A DNA stretch of 35,728 nucleotides. Source: Mesobacillus zeae. Its GTDB lineage: Bacteria > Bacillota > Bacilli > Bacillales > Cytobacillaceae. The DNA is taken from contig NZ_QWVT01000036.1 in the NCBI RefSeq assembly GCF_003570705.1, positions 1-35,728 of the forward strand. The letters are read 5' to 3'. The translations under genes were made by a program, and so were the position numbers. This document shows, piece after piece, positions 32,213-35,728 of this stretch (position 1 is the stretch's first letter; each line of letters opens with the position of its first letter). Under the pieces are notes generated by a model. The model did no database searches. It worked only from the letters and a program-made list of their open reading frames with translations, and was not told the origin of the DNA.

Positions 32213-33299
32213 TCACAGACCCCCTCCTTTGGAATTCATTAAGCCTGCTTAAAAGCAGTTCATCCGATATTTCCATTTTCACAGGGGATCCAGTTTCTTT
32301 CAAAAGAACAAACATGACTTTTCCACCAGTGGATTTTTTATCCTGTTTCATTCTTTGAAGAAGGTTGTCCGCGGAAACCCCTTCCGGAATGGCTGATTTG
32401 TAACCCAGCTTTTCTATCCAGTCCCTGAACCCACTGGAATCAAACGAAAGACCAAGAATCTCCTTGCTAAGCTTTAACGCAAAAAGCATGCCGATGAGAA
32501 CCGCTTCACCATGTGTAATCCTTCCATAGCCGCATTCCCCTTCAATTGCATGCCCCAATGTATGCCCAAAATTAAGGAATGCCCTGACTCCTAATTCTTT
32601 TTCGTCCTTTTCAACAATATCACCTTTAATTCGGATCCCTTTGACAAGCAGTCCTTCCAAGATTGAATCCTGAATGGCATCAAGGCGAGTTACGTTGTCA
32701 AGCAGCCATTCGTAAAATTCCGCGTCTTTTATCAAGGCATGTTTGATTGCCTCAGCAAATCCTGAGCGCCGTTCGCTTTGCGGCAGAGTTTCCAAATACC
32801 TCAGATCATAGAATACGGCCTCCGGCTGGTGAAAAGCGCCAATCATATTTTTCCCGAGCGGGTGGTTGATTGCCACTTTCCCGCCGACAGCACTATCGTG
32901 TGCAAGAATGGTGGTAGGAATTTGAATAAACGGAATACCCCTCATAAAAGTGGCTGCAACAAAGCCTGCCAGGTCGCCAACTGCACCCCCGCCAAAAGCC
33001 AGGATAAGGGACTTTCTATCGAGTTTTTTTTCAAGAGCAAAGGAGAGGCAGCCATAATAGACATCAAATGTCTTTGCTTCCTCACCTGATGGTACAACCT
33101 TGACATGAAGCTGCTGGCCTTCAAGCCTGTTTTCCAGCTCTTGAAGGTACAATCTGCCAACCGTCTCATCTGTAATGACAAGCAATGATGTCAAAGCAGG
33201 AAAGTTTTCTTTAAGGAATGGGGCTAATCCATCCATTGCCCCATTCCCTACTTTCACGAAATAATTTTTATCCAATGTCCTAATCGCCACTGTTTCCAT
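32196..33299 (-). CDS. aroB: 3-dehydroquinate synthase
   Basis: AroB cyclises DAHP to 3-dehydroquinate with NAD and a divalent metal. The 367-residue protein has PSGEEAKTF, the NAD-binding GGGAVGDLAGFVAATFMRG, the metal-site histidines in FNFGHTLGHAIE and ITHGEAVLIGM. Length and order match B. subtilis aroB. The ATG at 33299 abuts the aroC stop (TAAATG), and the end overlaps aroH. Confidence 0.97.
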   Translation of the reverse strand: METVAIRTLDKNYFVKVGNGAMDGLAPFLKENFPALTSLLVITDETVGRLYLQELENRLEGQQLHVKVVPSGEEAKTFDVYYGCLSFALEKKLDRKSLILAFGGGAVGDLAGFVAATFMRGIPFIQIPTTILAHDSAVGGKVAINHPLGKNMIGAFHQPEAVFYDLRYLETLPQSERRSGFAEAIKHALIKDAEFYEWLLDNVTRLDAIQDSILEGLLVKGIRIKGDIVEKDEKELGVRAFLNFGHTLGHAIEGECGYGRITHGEAVLIGMLFALKLSKEILGLSFDSSGFRDWIEKLGYKSAIPEGVSADNLLQRMKQDKKSTGGKVMFVLLKETGSPVKMEISDELLLSRLNEFQRRGSVSDQRD

Positions 33300-34472
33300 T
33301 TAAAACTCCCTCGCATACCTGCGGTGGTTTTCAACCGATTCTCTTAATGTTTCAAAGCGGTCGGAAGAAAATTGCTCCGCGATTGCCGAGGCGAGTTCCC
33401 AAGCAACAACATTTTCAGCTACAACCGCAGCTGCCGGTACAGCACAGCTGTCAGACCGTTCAATACTCGCGGCAAATGGTTCTTTTGTATCAATATCGAC
33501 ACTTTGGAGCGGTTTGTACAAAGTTGGAATAGGTTTCATGACACCTCTCACAATAATCGGCATACCTGTCGTCATTCCGCCTTCAAATCCTCCGAGGCGG
33601 TTTGACTTACGGGTATATCCTTGCCCAGCATCCCATTCGATTTCATCATGGACAAGGCTGCCTGGTTTTCTGGCGGCCTCAAAGCCTATACCAAACTCTA
33701 CACCTTTAAACGCATTGATGCTGACAATCGCTCCAGCCAGTTTGGCATCAAGCTTTCTGTCAAAATGAACATAGCTTCCTATACCTGGAGGCATTCCTTC
33801 GGCAATGACTTCAACAATCCCGCCAATAGAATCACCATTTTCTTTTGCTTCATCAATCCTGTCCATCATCTGTCTTTCTGCGATCGGGTCGAAGCAGCGC
33901 ACTGGCGAGTTCTCCGTTCTTTCGCGAAGCTCCGAGAGTGAAGAATAGGCTGGCGGTTCCGCTTTAACTCCCCCGATTTCAAGCACATGGCAGGCAAGCT
34001 CTATGCCAAGGAAGGAGAGCAGTTTCTTTGCTGCGGCGCCTGCAGCTACCCTGATCGTGGTTTCCCGGGCTGAAGAACGCTCGAGGACATTGCGCATATC
34101 CCTATGGCCATATTTTAATGCGCCGTTCAAATCCGCATGACCTGGGCGCGGCCGGGTGATTTGCCTTTTTACTTCTTCGGAGGAATCGGGTTCAAGCGGC
34201 CCTTGTCCCATGATTTTTGTCCAGTGACTCCAGTCTTTATTTTCAACAGCAAGAGCAACCGGAGATCCGAGTGTGAGACCATGACGTACGCCTCCCAGAA
34301 TTAGGACGGCATCTTTTTCAATCTGCATCCGCCTGCCTCTCCCATGCCCTTTTTGGCGCCTTGAAAGTTCCTGGTTAATATCTTCTTCTGTAAGCGGCAT
34401 GCCAGCTGGCAAACCTTCAATAATCGTTGTCAGCTGGGGGCCGTGGGACTCCCCTGCAGTTAAATATCTCAT
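33300..34472 (-). CDS. aroC: Chorismate synthase
   Basis: Converts EPSP to chorismate with reduced FMN. The 390-residue protein has GESHGPQL at the N terminus, the family signatures [11 protein letters not shown] and [24 protein letters not shown] and [13 protein letters not shown]. It is called aroF in B. subtilis. ATG at 34472, with AAGGGGGAAAG as ribosome site. It heads the aroC-aroB-aroH-hisC-tyrA-aroA run with a promoter at 34516-34543. Confidence 0.97.
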   Translation of the reverse strand: MRYLTAGESHGPQLTTIIEGLPAGMPLTEEDINQELSRRQKGHGRGRRMQIEKDAVLILGGVRHGLTLGSPVALAVENKDWSHWTKIMGQGPLEPDSSEEVKRQITRPRPGHADLNGALKYGHRDMRNVLERSSARETTIRVAAGAAAKKLLSFLGIELACHVLEIGGVKAEPPAYSSLSELRERTENSPVRCFDPIAERQMMDRIDEAKENGDSIGGIVEVIAEGMPPGIGSYVHFDRKLDAKLAGAIVSINAFKGVEFGIGFEAARKPGSLVHDEIEWDAGQGYTRKSNRLGGFEGGMTTGMPIIVRGVMKPIPTLYKPLQSVDIDTKEPFAASIERSDSCAVPAAAVVAENVVAWELASAIAEQFSSDRFETLRESVENHRRYAREF

Positions 34473-34515
34473 ACTCTTTCCCCCTTCAACTCATTAAAGG
34501 ATTATGTACCAATAT

Positions 34516-34543
34516 ATCATACGGTCTCTAATAAAAATAGCAA
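34516..34543 (-). promoter_or_regulatory. Sigma-A promoter of the aromatic operon
   Basis: Minus strand: -35 TTGCTA, 16-base spacer, -10 TATGAT, about 45 bases before the aroC start. Confidence 0.65.
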
Positions 34544-34645
34544 AATTTTTAAAATTACAATTTTAATAATTGAGCCTTTTAAGTGGATGGAGCCATTTTA
34601 TCATGAATGTATATATGCCGCAAAAAGCGTAACAGCAAATTTTCG

Positions 34646-34676
34646 GCAAAATAAAGAAGCGAGCACAATTGCCCGC
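34646..34676 (-). terminator. Intrinsic terminator after cheR
   Basis: GCGGGCA-ATTG-TGCTCGC (one G-U pair) followed by TTCTTTATTTT on the minus strand, just past the cheR stop. It separates cheR from the aromatic operon. Confidence 0.85.
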
Positions 34677-34683
34677 TCCAGTC

Positions 34684-35526
<843 letters not shown>

Positions 35527-35551
35527 TATTCTAGTGAATAAAAGCGGGACA

Positions 35552-35702
35552 AAACGAAAAGCGTAAGCGCCTGGTTAGTGCCGTATGGACTGGAGCTCAC
35601 CGGCACGAGATAAGGCGAATCTTCAATCAGCGGATGCTTTTGTCGCTGATTGTTAGATGAGCCGATCGGGCTTTTACGGGCAGTTGGGAACCTACTGCCC
35701 GT
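35552..35702 (+). repeat. Palindrome-rich intergenic element
   Basis: Non-coding block with a chain of hairpins: GTGCCG...CGGCAC (35578-35606), CAATCAGCG...CGCTGATTG (35624-35652, 9 bp) and ACGGGCAG...CTGCCCGT (35676-35702, 8 bp), preceded by GCGTAAGCGC. GC content is higher than in the flanking promoter region. Sequences starting GAAAAGCGxAAGCGCC are, from memory, common as interspersed repeats in Bacillaceae; there is no second copy in this window. Confidence 0.55.
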
Positions 35703-35728
35703 TAATGCGCGATAAAGGAAACACGAAG

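Overview
The window looks like a chromosomal segment of a Bacillaceae bacterium (Bacillus sensu lato, perhaps a Mesobacillus- or Cytobacillus-like lineage; genus not settled). Gene order from about 2.5 kb to 35.5 kb closely follows the Bacillus subtilis cheR-aro-his-tyr ... qcr ... dapB ... pan ... asnS-dnaD-nth-ypoC region. All conserved genes lie on the minus strand except ypjC. Ribosome binding sites are strong AGGAGG types, and GTG and TTG starts are common.

Layout. (1) 1-2410 is AT-rich and accessory: two small VOC-fold genes on opposite strands, a Nudix hydrolase pseudogene, short direct repeats, and a promoter with a LexA-type SOS box. (2) 2489-8240: ypoC, nth, dnaD, asnS, aspB, ypmB, ypmA. 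(3) 8255-13477: dinG, then panBCD behind a long structured leader with an intrinsic terminator (probable pan RNA). (4) 13506-19092: ypjD-dapB-mgsA-bshB1-bshA-cca-birA, a tightly overlapping operon. (5) 19166-22459: plus-strand ypjC, converging on a YugP-like zinc peptidase, ypjB and ypjA. (6) 22516-28044: qcrABC (menaquinol:cytochrome c reductase), ypiF, ypiB, ypiA and an amidohydrolase-like gene without a recognisable metal site. (7) 28215-34543: aroC-aroB-aroH-hisC-tyrA-aroA. (8) 34646-35728: cheR with a sigma-D-type promoter, then a block of palindromes resembling an interspersed repeat.

How the genes work together. aroB, aroC and aroA supply chorismate; aroH, tyrA and hisC draw on it for phenylalanine, tyrosine and histidine. 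The six trp genes that sit between aroH and hisC in B. subtilis are absent; only about 90 bp separates the two genes. aspB supplies aspartate to asnS (as Asn precursor), to panD (beta-alanine) and to dapB (lysine/dipicolinate). bshB1 and bshA start bacillithiol synthesis next to mgsA, a source of methylglyoxal, which bacillithiol helps detoxify. qcrABC belongs to the aerobic respiratory chain.

The least ordinary points are the trp-less supraoperon, the cysteine-free DinG, the degenerate amidohydrolase, the pan leader, the LexA-box promoter in the accessory end, the divergent ypjC/ypjD promoters that share a -35 region, and the palindromic element at the right edge. No CRISPR array, tRNA, rRNA, transposase or phage gene was seen. 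I did not find a clearly new multi-gene system.
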